The position numbers and the translations under genes are program-made. This document shows positions 18,601 to 28,033 of a stretch of DNA of 46,246 nucleotides, piece after piece. Positions within the stretch are counted from its first letter, which is position 1; each line of letters begins with the position of its first letter. A model generated the notes under the pieces. It ran no database searches. It saw nothing but the letters and a program-made list of their open reading frames with translations, and had not been told where the DNA came from. Source of the stretch: Candidatus Gastranaerophilales bacterium (GTDB taxonomy: Bacteria > Cyanobacteriota > Vampirovibrionia > Gastranaerophilales > Gastranaerophilaceae); contig CANPYC010000016.1 of NCBI GenBank assembly GCA_947587615.1, forward strand, positions 1 through 46,246, written 5' to 3'.

Positions 18601-19477
18601 GAACTTTAATTTCTTTTAAGTTAAGAGTTTTGATTTTTTCTAAGTCATCTCTATCAACCGTTGTGTTTCTTTTAACTAAAATATTGCCATCAGAATCAAC
18701 CACATCTTGAGCAACCGTTCTTCCTAACAATCTGTCTTCAAGAGGAACGATAACATCTTCACCATCAACAATAGCGGTAAGATTGATGTATTTATCAGTG
18801 TGACAATCTTCTTCTCTTATAATAACGTCTTGAGCAACGTCAACCAAACGTCTTGTTAAATAACCGGAGTCAGCTGTTTTTAGAGCGGTATCTACAAGAC
18901 CTTTTCTTGCACCGTAAGACGAGATAACGTATTCTGTACAAGATAGACCTTCTTTAAAGTTTGATTTAATAGGTAAGTCGATGATTTGACCTTGTGCGTC
19001 AGCCATCAAACCACGCATACCAACCAATTGAGATACTTGAGATAAGTTACCTCTTGCACCTGAGAAAGCCATCATATAAACGGGGTTTAAACGGTTAAAG
19101 CTTTCAACAACTTTTTCTGTTAATTTAGCCGTTGTTTCGCTCCAAGTGTCGATAACTTTTGTATATCTTTCAACTTCCGTGATTTCGCCTTTAAGATATC
19201 TGCGAGTTGAGCGTTCAATTTCTTCTTGAGCTTCTTGAAGAAGTTGATTTTTTGCTTTTGGTACTTCCAAGTCTTTAATTGAGATTGTTGTACCTGATTT
19301 TGTTGCATATTTGTAGCCTAAATTTTTCAAATTATTAGCCAACTCTGCTGTTTTTGCACCGCCCCATTCAAGATATACTTGAGATAGGAGTTGATTTAGA
19401 GCTTTTTTATTCATTACCTTATTGATAAACTCAACATGTTTTTTCTTTTTTGAGTTTTCAGGAGTTAATGTTGTCAT
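15623..19477 (-). CDS. rpoC2: RNA polymerase subunit beta' (C-terminal part), cyanobacterial-type RpoC2
   Basis: C-terminal half of beta' as a separate 1284-residue protein, close to the cyanobacterial RpoC2 length (about 1300). It carries the second zinc site (Cys ~225, then [11 protein letters not shown] ~298-308), the bridge helix region, and the trigger loop start [19 protein letters not shown] (~328-346). The trigger loop is then interrupted by a very long insertion (~350-980) made of repeated beta-rich sandwich-barrel hybrid motifs, including an acidic stretch [16 protein letters not shown]. The conserved sequence resumes at [24 protein letters not shown] and runs to the end. This matches the SI3 insertion of cyanobacteria. 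GAGG about 9 nt before the ATG supports the start. It forms the core enzyme with RpoB and RpoC1, encoded just upstream. Confidence 0.97.
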   Translation of the reverse strand: [1284 protein letters not shown]

Positions 19478-19519
19478 ATATTTATTTACCTCATTATTGT
19501 TTAATTTTTAACCAATTAT

Positions 19520-21232
19520 CTAAGAAAGTACTGATTTTCTTACAGCTTCATTAAAGATTATTCTTCCCGGGGTCGTTTCAATTCTATGACCGTTTTCATC
19601 TCTTACAACAATTTTATCGTGTAATTTTATTACACCTGTTGCATGAGCTGCCATAGCGTCCGTGAAGTCGTGGAAATAACCTTTGATTTCGGCATTTGGA
19701 TCTTTGATAATTGTTAAATAATACATACCAAGTACCATATCTTGAGTTGGTGTGATAATCGGTTTACCTGTTGCAGGAGCCAAGATATTATTGGTTGCAA
19801 GCATAAGCATTCTTGCTTCCGCTTGAGCTTCAATGGATAATGGTACGTGAACCGCCATTTGGTCACCGTCAAAGTCGGCATTGAATGCTGTACAAACTAA
19901 AGGATGAAGCTGAATTGCTCTACCTTCAACCAGCACTGGTTCAAATGCTTGAATACCAAGTCTATGAAGGGTTGGAGCACGGTTTAACATAACAGGATGT
20001 CCATCAACAACTTCTTCTAAGATATCCCAAACAACTGCTTCAGAGCGTTCTATTTTCTTTTTGGCAGATTTAATATTTTGAACTAAACCACGTTCGATTA
20101 GTTTATTAACAACAAACGGTTTAAATAATTCAATTGCCATTTCTTTAGGTAAGCCGCATTGATTTAGCTGTAATTGAGGACCTACAACAATAACGGAACG
20201 TCCCGAGTAGTCAACACGTTTACCTAATAAGTTTTGTCTGAAACGACCTTGTTTACCTTCTATAATATTTGATAAAGATTTTAAAGGTCTTGAGTTGGGA
20301 CCTACAACCGTTCTTCCTCGTCTGCCGTTATCAATTAAAGCATCAACCGCTTCTTGAAGCATTCTTTTTTCGTTTCTTACGATAATTTCGGGCGCTCCCA
20401 TTTCAAGAAGTCTTAAAAGACGGTTGTTTCTGTTTATTACACGTCTGTATAAGTCGTTTAAGTCGGATGTTGCAAATCTTCCGCCGTCTAATTGTACCAT
20501 AGGACGTAAATCAGGAGGTGTAACGGGTAATACATCCATTACAAACCAAGTCGGTTCCGTTCCCGATTCGATTAAACTTTCAACAAGTCTTAAGCGTTTA
20601 ATTAATTTTGCTCTTTTTTGAACCGATCCGCCTGCGGCGTCAAGTTCGGTTCTGATATCATTTGCTAAATCTTCAAGTTTAATTTCCGATAACAGTTCCT
20701 TGATAACTTCAGCGCCAATTCCTACTTTTAGCTTTGTTTCTTCATTTTCAATTATGTAGTCTTCGTATTCTTCTTCCGTTAAAAGCTGGAACTTTTTAAA
20801 GGGGCTGTCTGCCCCGTCAACTACAACATAGTTGTTGAAGTAAATAATTTGCTCAAGGTCTTTCAGCGTCATATCCAAAAGTAAACCGAGATATGAAGGT
20901 ATCCCTTTTAAAAACCAGATATGTGAAACAGGGGCAGCAAGTTTAATATGCCCCATTCTGTGACGACGAACTTTTGAATCGGTTACTTCAACACCGCAGC
21001 GTTCACAGATAATACCTTTATGACGTACTCTTTTATATTTTCCGCAGAAACATTCCCAGTCTTTTGTAGGACCAAAGATTTTTTCACAAAACAAACCGTC
21101 ACGTTCGGGCTTCAGGGTTCTATAGTTGATTGTTTCAGGTTTGGTTACTTCCCCGTATGACCATTTTAGAATTCTTTCGGGTGATGCGATTGAAATTCTT
21201 ATATAATCAAAATAATCAATACTTGTAGACAT
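19520..21232 (-). CDS. rpoC1: RNA polymerase gamma subunit (beta' N-terminal part), RpoC1
   Basis: N-terminal half of beta' as a separate 570-residue protein; cyanobacterial gamma is about 620. The first zinc site [19 protein letters not shown] (~61-79), the clamp, the [17 protein letters not shown] and [20 protein letters not shown] segments, and the catalytic Mg-binding [16 protein letters not shown] (~455-470) are all present. The protein ends in [17 protein letters not shown], the position where cyanobacterial gamma also ends. A clear AAAGGAG lies 5-6 nt before the ATG. The gene is 28 nt downstream of rpoB and 42 nt upstream of rpoC2, so the three make one operon. The split is a hallmark of the cyanobacterial lineage and plastids. 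Confidence 0.97.
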   Translation of the reverse strand: MSTSIDYFDYIRISIASPERILKWSYGEVTKPETINYRTLKPERDGLFCEKIFGPTKDWECFCGKYKRVRHKGIICERCGVEVTDSKVRRHRMGHIKLAAPVSHIWFLKGIPSYLGLLLDMTLKDLEQIIYFNNYVVVDGADSPFKKFQLLTEEEYEDYIIENEETKLKVGIGAEVIKELLSEIKLEDLANDIRTELDAAGGSVQKRAKLIKRLRLVESLIESGTEPTWFVMDVLPVTPPDLRPMVQLDGGRFATSDLNDLYRRVINRNNRLLRLLEMGAPEIIVRNEKRMLQEAVDALIDNGRRGRTVVGPNSRPLKSLSNIIEGKQGRFRQNLLGKRVDYSGRSVIVVGPQLQLNQCGLPKEMAIELFKPFVVNKLIERGLVQNIKSAKKKIERSEAVVWDILEEVVDGHPVMLNRAPTLHRLGIQAFEPVLVEGRAIQLHPLVCTAFNADFDGDQMAVHVPLSIEAQAEARMLMLATNNILAPATGKPIITPTQDMVLGMYYLTIIKDPNAEIKGYFHDFTDAMAAHATGVIKLHDKIVVRDENGHRIETTPGRIIFNEAVRKSVLS

Positions 21233-21260
21233 TTATTCTCCTTTGAATTTATTTATCTAA

Positions 21261-24200
21261 TTAATCTTTAAAGCTTGCCGATGTATCAAAAAAATCAATA
21301 TTTAAAAGTTCTGAATCGATATCGGATAGTACTCTTTTAGGAGCCGATTTTCTTAAATCATCGGTATCGCTCATTAAATCAACTTCTTCTCCGCCTTTTT
21401 TAGATACCGCAATATCTAAACCTATGCTTTGAAGTTCACGAACCAATACCTTGAATGACTCGGGAATGCCCGGTCTTGGGATATTGTCACCTTTAACAAT
21501 TGCTTCATAGGCACGTGAGCGACCGTTTACATCGTCTGATTTGATTGTTAACATTTCTTGAAGAGTATAAGCTGCGCCATAAGCTTCAAGAGCCCAAACT
21601 TCCATTTCACCAAATCTTTGACCGCCAAATTGAGCTTTACCGCCTAACGGTTGTTGAGTTACTAATGAATATGGACCTGTAGAGCGGGCATGGATTTTAT
21701 CATCAACAAGGTGGACAAGTTTTAAGATATATGAAATGCCGACTGCAATCGGTTCATCAAACGGTTCACCCGTTCTGCCGTCGTAGAGAGTTACTTTTCC
21801 GTCATCTCTAACCCAGTCGATACCTTTTTCTTTGATACCTTTTAGAAGTTCTGCTTTAGTATTAATTTCAGATTGGTTAGCGCCGTACATTTCATCAAAC
21901 AAAGGTGATTCATAGTGATTACCCGTTAAATATGAAGCCAGACCCAACAAGTGTTCATAAGTTTGACCTACGTTCATACGGGATGGAACACCAAGAGGAT
22001 TTAATACGATATCAACAGGGGTGCCATCAGGCAAGAAAGGCATATCTTCTTTGGGTAATATTCTTGAAACAATACCTTTGTTACCGTGGCGACCTGATAA
22101 TTTATCACCAACCGATACTTTACGTTTTTGAGCTATATAAACTCTTATAACCGTATTAGCTCCGGGCGGCAGTTCGTCGCCTTTTTCTCTATCAAATACT
22201 TTAACGTCGACTACACGTCCGCCTTCTCCGTGAGGAACTCTTAGAGAATTATCTTTAACATCACGAGCTTTTTCGGCAAATATTGCTCTTAATAACTTTT
22301 CTTCGGGCGGATGTTCGGATTCGCCTTTTGGAGTAATTTTACCTACTAAAACATCGTCAGCATAAACTCTTGCCCCAATTCTTACAATTCCTCTTTCATC
22401 AAGATGTCTTATGGAGTCTTCAGAAACATTCGGAATTTCTCTTGTAATTTCTTCGGGACCGAGTTTTGTTTGACGAGCGTCTATTTCTAATTTTTCAATG
22501 TGCAATGAAGTAAATACATCATCATAAACACATCTTTCAGATAGCAAAATAGCATCTTCGTAGTTATAGCCTTCCCAGGGCATATACGCAACTAATACGT
22601 TTTTACCGAGTGAAAGTTCGCCCATATTTGTTGAAGCGCCGTCCGCTATAACATCTCCCGCTTTAACCTTGTCGCCTTCTTTTACGATTGGCTTTTGATT
22701 AATACAAGTATCTTGGTTTGAGCGAACATATTTTAAAAGCTGATATTGATGAACATTACCATCATTATCTTTGATATGAATTTCTTCACCCATAACCTTA
22801 ACAACCGTGCCATCAACGGTTGATACGGCTACCATTCCCGAGTCTTTTGCAACACGTCCTTCTAAGCCTGTTCCAACAACCGGTCTTTGAGTAACTAAAA
22901 GAGGTACAGCTTGACGTTGCATGTTTGAACCCATCAAAGCACGGTTAGCGTCGTCGTGTTCAATAAACGGAATTAAAGATGTTGCAACAGAGATAATTTG
23001 AATAGGTGAAACACCAACATAGTCAACTTTTGTTGATTCACCCATTGTAAATTCCGAACGATATCTAACAGGAACATAGGGCTCTTTAATTTTTCTGTCT
23101 TTTGTAAGTTCGATATCCGCAGGTGCTACACGATAGTTTTCGTCCTCATCTGCCGTTAAATAATGAACTTCATCAGTAACTTGTCCATCTTTAACAACAA
23201 AGAAAGGTGTTTCAATAAATCCATAGTCGTTAACTCTTGCATGTGTTGCAAGTGAGTTAATCAAACCTGCGTTAGGACCTTCGGGGGTTTCAACGGGACA
23301 TAAACGACCGTAGTGAGAAGGGTGAATATCACGAACGGCAAAACCTGCTCTTTCTCTCATTAAACCGCCCGGTCCCAGGGCTGATATACGACGTTTATGA
23401 GTTAACTCTGCTAAAGGGTTTGTTTGATCCATAAATTGCGATAATTGAGATGAGCCAAAGAACTCTTTTAAGGAAGCCACTAACGGTTTAGTATTTAAAA
23501 GATTTAAAGGCGTCAGGGTTTCAGAATCCTGCAAGGTCATTCTTTCTTTAACAATACGCTCAATTCTTGATAAACCAACTCTGAATTGGTTTTGTAACAG
23601 TTCACCGACAGAGCGGATACGACGATTTCCCAAGTGGTCGATATCATCCAAAGTACCTTCATCATAAGTTAGGTTGATTAAATATTCTATACCTGCAACG
23701 ATATCTTGAATTGTAATTGTTCTTTGTGTTTCAGGAAGGTTTAAACCTAATTTTTTATTTAATTTATAACGACCAACTTTACCGATATCATATTTCTTTT
23801 CATCAAAAAATCTTGCTTCCAAAATAGAACGACCGCCCGCAGGAGTAGCAGGGTCGCCGGGGCGAAGTTTTTTATAAACTTCAACTAAAGCTTCATCGGT
23901 TGTTGCAGCTGTATCTTTATCAAGAGTTTTCTTTAGGAAATCATAGTGAGTAAATAATGTTTCCATTTCAATGGGAGTAATACCAAGAGCTTTTAATAGA
24001 GTTGTAGCTAAGATTTTTCTGTTTTTATCGATTTTTACATAAACAAGGTCATTAGAATCCGTTTCAATTTTAAGCCATGCGCCTCTGTTTGGAATTAAAG
24101 TTGCATTGTACAGACGTTTACCTGTCGGAGAAACTTCTTTTTTGTAATATATACCGGGAGAACGGACAATTTGAGAAACGATAACACGTTCCGCACCGTT

Positions 24201-24575
24201 AACAATAAACGTACCTTTATCGGTCATTGTCGGAATATCACCGATATAAACTTCTTGTTCTTTAATTTCACCGCTGTCACGGTTAACTAAACGCATCATA
24301 ACACGAAGCTGTTTAGCGTATGTTGCGTCATGAATACGAGCTTCTTCGATTGTGTATTTTGGTTTATCAAAAGTATAGTTTGGTAAAAAGTGTAGTTCCA
24401 GTCTGCCTGTATAATCCTTTATCGGGCTAAAAGAAAGCAGTTCTTCTTTTAAGCCTTCTTTTAAGAATTGCTCAAAAGATTTTTTCTGTACTTCAATCAA
24501 ATCAGGCAAATCTTCAAGACGAGTTCCTGGAATACCCTGAGGAGTAATACGGCTTGCTTTTTTTGTTGTTGTCAT
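21261..24575 (-). CDS. rpoB: RNA polymerase subunit beta
   Basis: Beta subunit of 1104 residues, about the cyanobacterial size and without the long E. coli insertions. The rifampicin pocket segment reads [21 protein letters not shown] (split here at 20: followed by RISALGPGG); the residues equivalent to E. coli D516, H526 and S531 are wild type, so intrinsic high-level rifampicin resistance is not expected. [36 protein letters not shown] and [25 protein letters not shown] are further conserved blocks. AGAGG lies about 9 nt before the ATG. Unlike many bacteria, rplJ-rplL are not directly upstream. Instead a 285-nt gap with its own sigma-70-type promoter precedes the gene, so the rpo genes form a self-standing operon here. 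Confidence 0.98.
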   Translation of the reverse strand: MTTTKKASRITPQGIPGTRLEDLPDLIEVQKKSFEQFLKEGLKEELLSFSPIKDYTGRLELHFLPNYTFDKPKYTIEEARIHDATYAKQLRVMMRLVNRDSGEIKEQEVYIGDIPTMTDKGTFIVNGAERVIVSQIVRSPGIYYKKEVSPTGKRLYNATLIPNRGAWLKIETDSNDLVYVKIDKNRKILATTLLKALGITPIEMETLFTHYDFLKKTLDKDTAATTDEALVEVYKKLRPGDPATPAGGRSILEARFFDEKKYDIGKVGRYKLNKKLGLNLPETQRTITIQDIVAGIEYLINLTYDEGTLDDIDHLGNRRIRSVGELLQNQFRVGLSRIERIVKERMTLQDSETLTPLNLLNTKPLVASLKEFFGSSQLSQFMDQTNPLAELTHKRRISALGPGGLMRERAGFAVRDIHPSHYGRLCPVETPEGPNAGLINSLATHARVNDYGFIETPFFVVKDGQVTDEVHYLTADEDENYRVAPADIELTKDRKIKEPYVPVRYRSEFTMGESTKVDYVGVSPIQIISVATSLIPFIEHDDANRALMGSNMQRQAVPLLVTQRPVVGTGLEGRVAKDSGMVAVSTVDGTVVKVMGEEIHIKDNDGNVHQYQLLKYVRSNQDTCINQKPIVKEGDKVKAGDVIADGASTNMGELSLGKNVLVAYMPWEGYNYEDAILLSERCVYDDVFTSLHIEKLEIDARQTKLGPEEITREIPNVSEDSIRHLDERGIVRIGARVYADDVLVGKITPKGESEHPPEEKLLRAIFAEKARDVKDNSLRVPHGEGGRVVDVKVFDREKGDELPPGANTVIRVYIAQKRKVSVGDKLSGRHGNKGIVSRILPKEDMPFLPDGTPVDIVLNPLGVPSRMNVGQTYEHLLGLASYLTGNHYESPLFDEMYGANQSEINTKAELLKGIKEKGIDWVRDDGKVTLYDGRTGEPFDEPIAVGISYILKLVHLVDDKIHARSTGPYSLVTQQPLGGKAQFGGQRFGEMEVWALEAYGAAYTLQEMLTIKSDDVNGRSRAYEAIVKGDNIPRPGIPESFKVLVRELQSIGLDIAVSKKGGEEVDLMSDTDDLRKSAPKRVLSDIDSELLNIDFFDTSASFKD

Positions 24576-24696
24576 CTAAATACCTCTAATATATGTAATT
24601 ACAATTATTTTTAAATTGTGCAAATTGGCTTTAGGGTAAGTTGTTTTAATTTTAAACAATTTTGTGCCACTATACACATTTTATTAGACTTTAACA

Positions 24697-24724
24697 ATTA
24701 TACGGGCTAAAATGACAGGGTCAA
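24697..24724 (-). promoter_or_regulatory. Sigma-70-type promoter of rpoB-rpoC1-rpoC2
   Basis: TTGACC (24719-24724) and TATAAT (24697-24702) separated by 16 bp on the minus strand. Predicted start of transcription near 24690, leaving a leader of about 115 nt before the rpoB ATG. This is one of the two best promoter matches in the window. Confidence 0.8.
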
Positions 24725-24755
24725 GATTTCAGCTTCATAAAAATTTACAAAACAC

Positions 24756-24783
24756 TTGAAATTTTTAAAAAATAGTGTAAAAT
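24756..24783 (+). promoter_or_regulatory. Orphan plus-strand promoter-like sequence between queH and rpoB
   Basis: TTGAAA (24756-24761) and TAAAAT (24778-24783) with 16-bp spacing. No plus-strand gene follows. A transcript from about 24790 would run antisense into the 3' end of queH. The rest of the 285-nt gap holds the rpoB promoter and leader, and I see no other structure in it. Confidence 0.3.
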
Positions 24784-24860
24784 GAGTAGCTACTTAAGTT
24801 TAAAACGTATTTTATATTTGTGTGCTATATTTAAAAAAATAAAAGATTTAAGTTCTTTTT

Positions 24861-25394
24861 TTATCGTATTGAAAATTTGCACCCGCAGTATATTTGACTA
24901 TACATATTGTTTTCTCTTGCAATTTGGCGGGATATTTTAAATCCGTCAGACTTTTTGAAGTTATATTCCAAAAAATTAATTCCGTATTTTTGAGCTATTA
25001 ATCTTCCTTCTTTAAAAATCTGCTCGGAATTTTTGTGCGGAGAAACGCTAAGCGTTGTTGTAAAAGAGTCAATATTATTCTTAATCGCAAATTTTGCCGT
25101 TTCTTCAAGCCTCAAATTAAAACAAGCGCTGCATCTCAAGCTTTTTTCGCCCAATAATTCCATGCCTTTTACTTTTTCAAAGTAAACTTCAGGCTCCCAT
25201 GCCCCTTCAAAAAAATCTATATTAATTTTTTTACAGTAATTTTCAAGCTCGTTTTTTCTTATTAAGTATTCTTCTTTAGGGTAAATATTCGGATTATAAA
25301 AAAATACTACAAGCCTATAATTATCTTCAATTAATTTCTTTATCGGATAACTTGCGCATGGAGCGCAGCAGGCATGTAGTATTATCTTTTTCAT
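24861..25394 (-). CDS. queH: Epoxyqueuosine reductase QueH (DUF208)
   Basis: QueH-family protein of 177 residues that performs the last step of queuosine synthesis, reducing epoxyqueuosine to queuosine in the tRNA anticodon. It is the non-cobalamin alternative to QueG. All family Cys motifs are present: LHACCAPC (7-14), RCSACFNLRLEE (~88-99) and YCGCKFS near the C-terminus, which bind Fe-S and a second metal in the characterised homologue. FYNPNIYP and TTLSVSPHKN are also typical. The ATG at 25394 is used; an in-frame GTG lies one codon upstream. The gene begins 8 nt after the VKOR-DsbA stop, so the two are co-transcribed and probably share the promoter at ~26680. Confidence 0.9.
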   Translation of the reverse strand: MKKIILHACCAPCASYPIKKLIEDNYRLVVFFYNPNIYPKEEYLIRKNELENYCKKINIDFFEGAWEPEVYFEKVKGMELLGEKSLRCSACFNLRLEETAKFAIKNNIDSFTTTLSVSPHKNSEQIFKEGRLIAQKYGINFLEYNFKKSDGFKISRQIARENNMYSQIYCGCKFSIR

Positions 25395-25402
25395 CACTTC
25401 AT

Positions 25403-26626
25403 TTACTTGTTATTTGCTCGTTTGTGAGCAAGTTCAATTTTTTCAATCAAATCTTCGTAAGGCATTGAGCCCATATATAAAACATCGTTAATTTCTATTG
25501 CGGGCGTGCCGGAGATACTTTTATCAACTGTTTTTTGAATATCGTTTTGAAGTTGTTCAAGCACTTCGGGGCTGTTCATATCGCTTTTTAATTTGTTCAT
25601 ATCAAGTCCTAAATGTGCTTTTTCAATCTTGGATAAGATTTCTTCTTCGCCTATACCGTCTGAATAAAACAGGATATTGGCAACACCCCAAAACTTTTCT
25701 TGTTTTTTTGCGGCAAGTGCAATTCTTGAATATAAACAAGAGTTTTCATGCCCTCCTAAAGTTCCGCTGATTTTAGTATTACAGCTTGTATCAAGCGGAA
25801 AATTAATTTCATTAACAAGAATATTCTTTTCCCTTGCGGCTTTATGAAGCATGATATTTACAACTTTGCAAAACGGGCAATTGTAGTCGCTGTAAATATT
25901 TATAACTACATCGGCATTTTTGTTTCCGAGAACATTTTCTTTAATTGCATATTTATTATTTTTTGCTTCAAAAAATTCTTTCATTGTTTTTTCTTTTTTA
26001 AGTTTGGGAGAAAATATTAAACTGTCGTTCAGATAGTACAACCCTGAAACAAAAGCAATTAAAACAACAAGAAATAGAATGAAATATTTTTTTGCACCTT
26101 TAATAAAATCAACCACCGTTGTTTTGATGTCATTAATAAAAAATCCTTTGGTATTTGCGCACAGCGCAATAAACAAATCAACAAAATATGTACAAAAACA
26201 AAGTATACAAATTTTATTAATTTTAAATATTGAAATAAAAGCTAAAACCATTGAAATAGCAAAAGACAAAAGTCCAAGGGTTGCAATATAGCTTCTGGGG
26301 TTTTCAAAGACATCAAAAATTGTGTTTTTAAATTTGTTTTGTATTCTGTCAACAAATAAAAGCATTAAAATAACAGTGTATAAAAATAAGCCCCAAAGAG
26401 CATTGGGTACACCAAGAGATAATGAATAGCTTGTTGCTGCAACACCGTCACAGTCGATTTTTTCTGAAATTGTGCAAAAACTTGGAACATGTACATCCAA
26501 GAAATTAGCCTTATAAAAAATTATGCTTAATTCAATACAAAGACCAATACCGATAAGCACTAAAAACAGAATGATAAAAAATCTTATTTTTGGAAACTTT
26601 AACTCCATTTTATTTTCTTGATTCAT
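25403..26626 (-). CDS. VKOR-DsbA-like fusion, disulfide-forming membrane protein
   Basis: Membrane protein of 407 residues fusing a vitamin K epoxide reductase homologue to a periplasmic thioredoxin-fold domain. It should oxidise exported proteins and pass electrons to quinone, replacing DsbA plus DsbB. The VKOR part (~1-200) has the loop cysteines FCTISEKIDC, the conserved Ser/Gly stretch SLSLGVPNALWGL and the quinone-site pair CILC, among about five membrane segments. The C-terminal domain (~230-407) has the active site NCPFC and the cis-Pro loop SGTPAIEIND, and two further Cys (TSCNTK, ENSCLY). Such fusions are known in cyanobacteria. The ATG at 26626 is preferred because GAGGG (26631-26635) precedes it; the open frame extends 13 codons further. 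queH follows after 8 nt. Confidence 0.9.
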   Translation of the reverse strand: MNQENKMELKFPKIRFFIILFLVLIGIGLCIELSIIFYKANFLDVHVPSFCTISEKIDCDGVAATSYSLSLGVPNALWGLFLYTVILMLLFVDRIQNKFKNTIFDVFENPRSYIATLGLLSFAISMVLAFISIFKINKICILCFCTYFVDLFIALCANTKGFFINDIKTTVVDFIKGAKKYFILFLVVLIAFVSGLYYLNDSLIFSPKLKKEKTMKEFFEAKNNKYAIKENVLGNKNADVVINIYSDYNCPFCKVVNIMLHKAAREKNILVNEINFPLDTSCNTKISGTLGGHENSCLYSRIALAAKKQEKFWGVANILFYSDGIGEEEILSKIEKAHLGLDMNKLKSDMNSPEVLEQLQNDIQKTVDKSISGTPAIEINDVLYMGSMPYEDLIEKIELAHKRANNK

Positions 26627-26677
26627 CTTTCCCTCTATTAGACATCTGTACATATTAACAACCAAACAGGTAATTAT

Positions 26678-26721
26678 ATTATACAGATTTTTTTATACTT
26701 TGATAATAGACTAAAGTATAA
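26678..26721 (-). promoter_or_regulatory. Promoter with overlapping 9-bp palindrome upstream of VKOR-queH
   Basis: TATAAT (26678-26683) with TTATCA 17 bp upstream (26701-26706) gives a plausible promoter for the VKOR-queH pair. A perfect inverted repeat TTATACTTT (26693-26701) / AAAGTATAA (26713-26721) with an 11-nt spacer is centred on the -35 box. The placement is that of a repressor operator. It is not followed by a U-run in either direction, so it is not a typical terminator. Confidence 0.45.
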
Positions 26722-26768
26722 TATAAAGAAAGAAAAAATTCAAAAAATTTCAGGTTTTTTAAAATTTC

Positions 26769-27944
26769 TTATTTATCAACATAGTATTCAATGTTATCGA
26801 CATAATTAAGAATTTCATCTCTGTTGAATACGTATTCTTTTTGAGTGTCCCATGGGTTGATCAATGTAACTTTATCTTCGTTTACATCTGCAAGTACCCA
26901 TGCATGTCCCATATTTCTACCGGTTAAAAATACTCTGTTGTTGTCGGTGTCATAAGCATATAAATCATCATTTAAGCAGTTATCTTGAAAAGATACAACA
27001 GCAGCTTGATTTTTATTGCTTTCAAATCTTGAAAAAACATCCTTATTATCTAAAGAGTTATCGAAACCAATTTTTTCGCTGTTTATTAAAAATTCAGGCA
27101 TGTCTGTATCAACTAGCGAAGGTGTTTCTTTTAAATTAAATCCCATATCCGTATCTACATGTGTATCTTTTCTTAAGTAATTTATTTCTTTATCACAATT
27201 ATCTCCAAAAGCAAGAGCAATAAATTGCATTAATCCGCTGTTAAGTTGATCGCCTTCTTTTATACCTGTAATACTTTGAAAATACCAATTATAGTTATCG
27301 GGATTGGATTTTATTTTGTTGAATATTTTTTCAAAAGCAAGCTCAAAAAGTAAAACATCATCATCACCCGTTGAATACTCTCCAGATTCTTTTGCTTGTT
27401 GTAATTCTTCAGTTGTTATTACAGATTTTTCGGGTGTTGAAATTTTTTCTTTTTTTGGTTCTTTATCTGTATCTGAATAGTAGTATTCATCGTAATCACC
27501 GCCATGGTAATCACCATCCCAATCATCGTCATCTTCGACCCCATCATGTGCTTCTACTTCGATGATTTCATTAATACCGTCAAAATCAACACTCCAGCTT
27601 CCTTCTGTACTATCATCCACTACATCTTTAAGAATTTGTGCTGTAGTCGGATTTAATGACATGGCTTTAATACCTGCCATAAGCCAACAATCACCTTTTT
27701 TACCCTGAGAAAAATCACCTATTTGTCCGTCAATATCAATAGTAAGTCTAGTGTTTTTATTTGAAGTTTCCTCGTTTTTATATTCAAAATTTAAATAATC
27801 AGGACAAGTCGTTTTTAAATCTTGAACATCTCTACTTGAGAAAATATCACTGTTTTGTTGTGCGGCATATTCTTTAACTGATGGCTTTAGTGATAAATTG
27901 TATTTATCTACCGTGCGCAATACTTCGTTATTTAATTCTGTCAT
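26769..27944 (-). CDS. Calpain-like (C2 family) cysteine protease without signal peptide
   Basis: Protein of 391 residues with a calpain-type papain-fold catalytic triad: Cys in QGKKGDCWLMAG (~86), His in GRNMGHAWVL (~349) and Asn in LINPWD (~362). Between Cys and His lies a highly acidic, Asp/Tyr/Gly-rich insert (~125-150) that could bind calcium, as regulators do in calpains. The ATG at 27944 has AAAGG about 8 nt upstream. There is no signal peptide or membrane segment. It is 67 nt downstream of the DnaJ-like gene stop to its promoter region and divergent from nothing, so it seems to be a single-gene unit. A weak HLR1-like repeat lies 74 bp upstream. The substrate is unknown; a host-directed or cell-surface role is a guess. 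Confidence 0.8.
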   Translation of the reverse strand: MTELNNEVLRTVDKYNLSLKPSVKEYAAQQNSDIFSSRDVQDLKTTCPDYLNFEYKNEETSNKNTRLTIDIDGQIGDFSQGKKGDCWLMAGIKAMSLNPTTAQILKDVVDDSTEGSWSVDFDGINEIIEVEAHDGVEDDDDWDGDYHGGDYDEYYYSDTDKEPKKEKISTPEKSVITTEELQQAKESGEYSTGDDDVLLFELAFEKIFNKIKSNPDNYNWYFQSITGIKEGDQLNSGLMQFIALAFGDNCDKEINYLRKDTHVDTDMGFNLKETPSLVDTDMPEFLINSEKIGFDNSLDNKDVFSRFESNKNQAAVVSFQDNCLNDDLYAYDTDNNRVFLTGRNMGHAWVLADVNEDKVTLINPWDTQKEYVFNRDEILNYVDNIEYYVDK

Positions 27945-27988
27945 AAAAAAACCTTTTATATACTATGTATATCAAAAGTATATAATTG

Positions 27989-28010
27989 AAAAAAAATTGC
28001 CAATTTTTTT
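27989..28010 (-). terminator. A-T hairpin with U-run after the DnaJ-like gene
   Basis: On the minus strand a run of A, TTGGCAA and a run of T form a nearly perfect palindrome ending in eight T. It fits a weak, possibly bidirectional intrinsic terminator 20 nt after the DnaJ-like stop. The stem is almost all A-T. Confidence 0.35.
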
Positions 28011-28017
28011 ATTTATG

Positions 28018-28033
28018 TTTACAAAAATTAACT
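28018..28033 (-). promoter_or_regulatory. Degenerate HLR1-like repeat upstream of the calpain-like gene
   Basis: Plus-strand TTTACA (28018-28023) is followed 10 bp later by TTAACT (28028-28033), which keeps 4 of 6 bases. It lies 74 bp before the ATG at 27944, the same distance range as the two better elements. It overlaps the stop of the DnaJ-like gene, so chance similarity is quite possible. Confidence 0.25.

Noticed and set aside
24744-24759. HLR1-like element upstream of rpoB
   Set aside because: One TTTACA is present, but the position 10 bp later reads ACTTGA, so there is no direct repeat.
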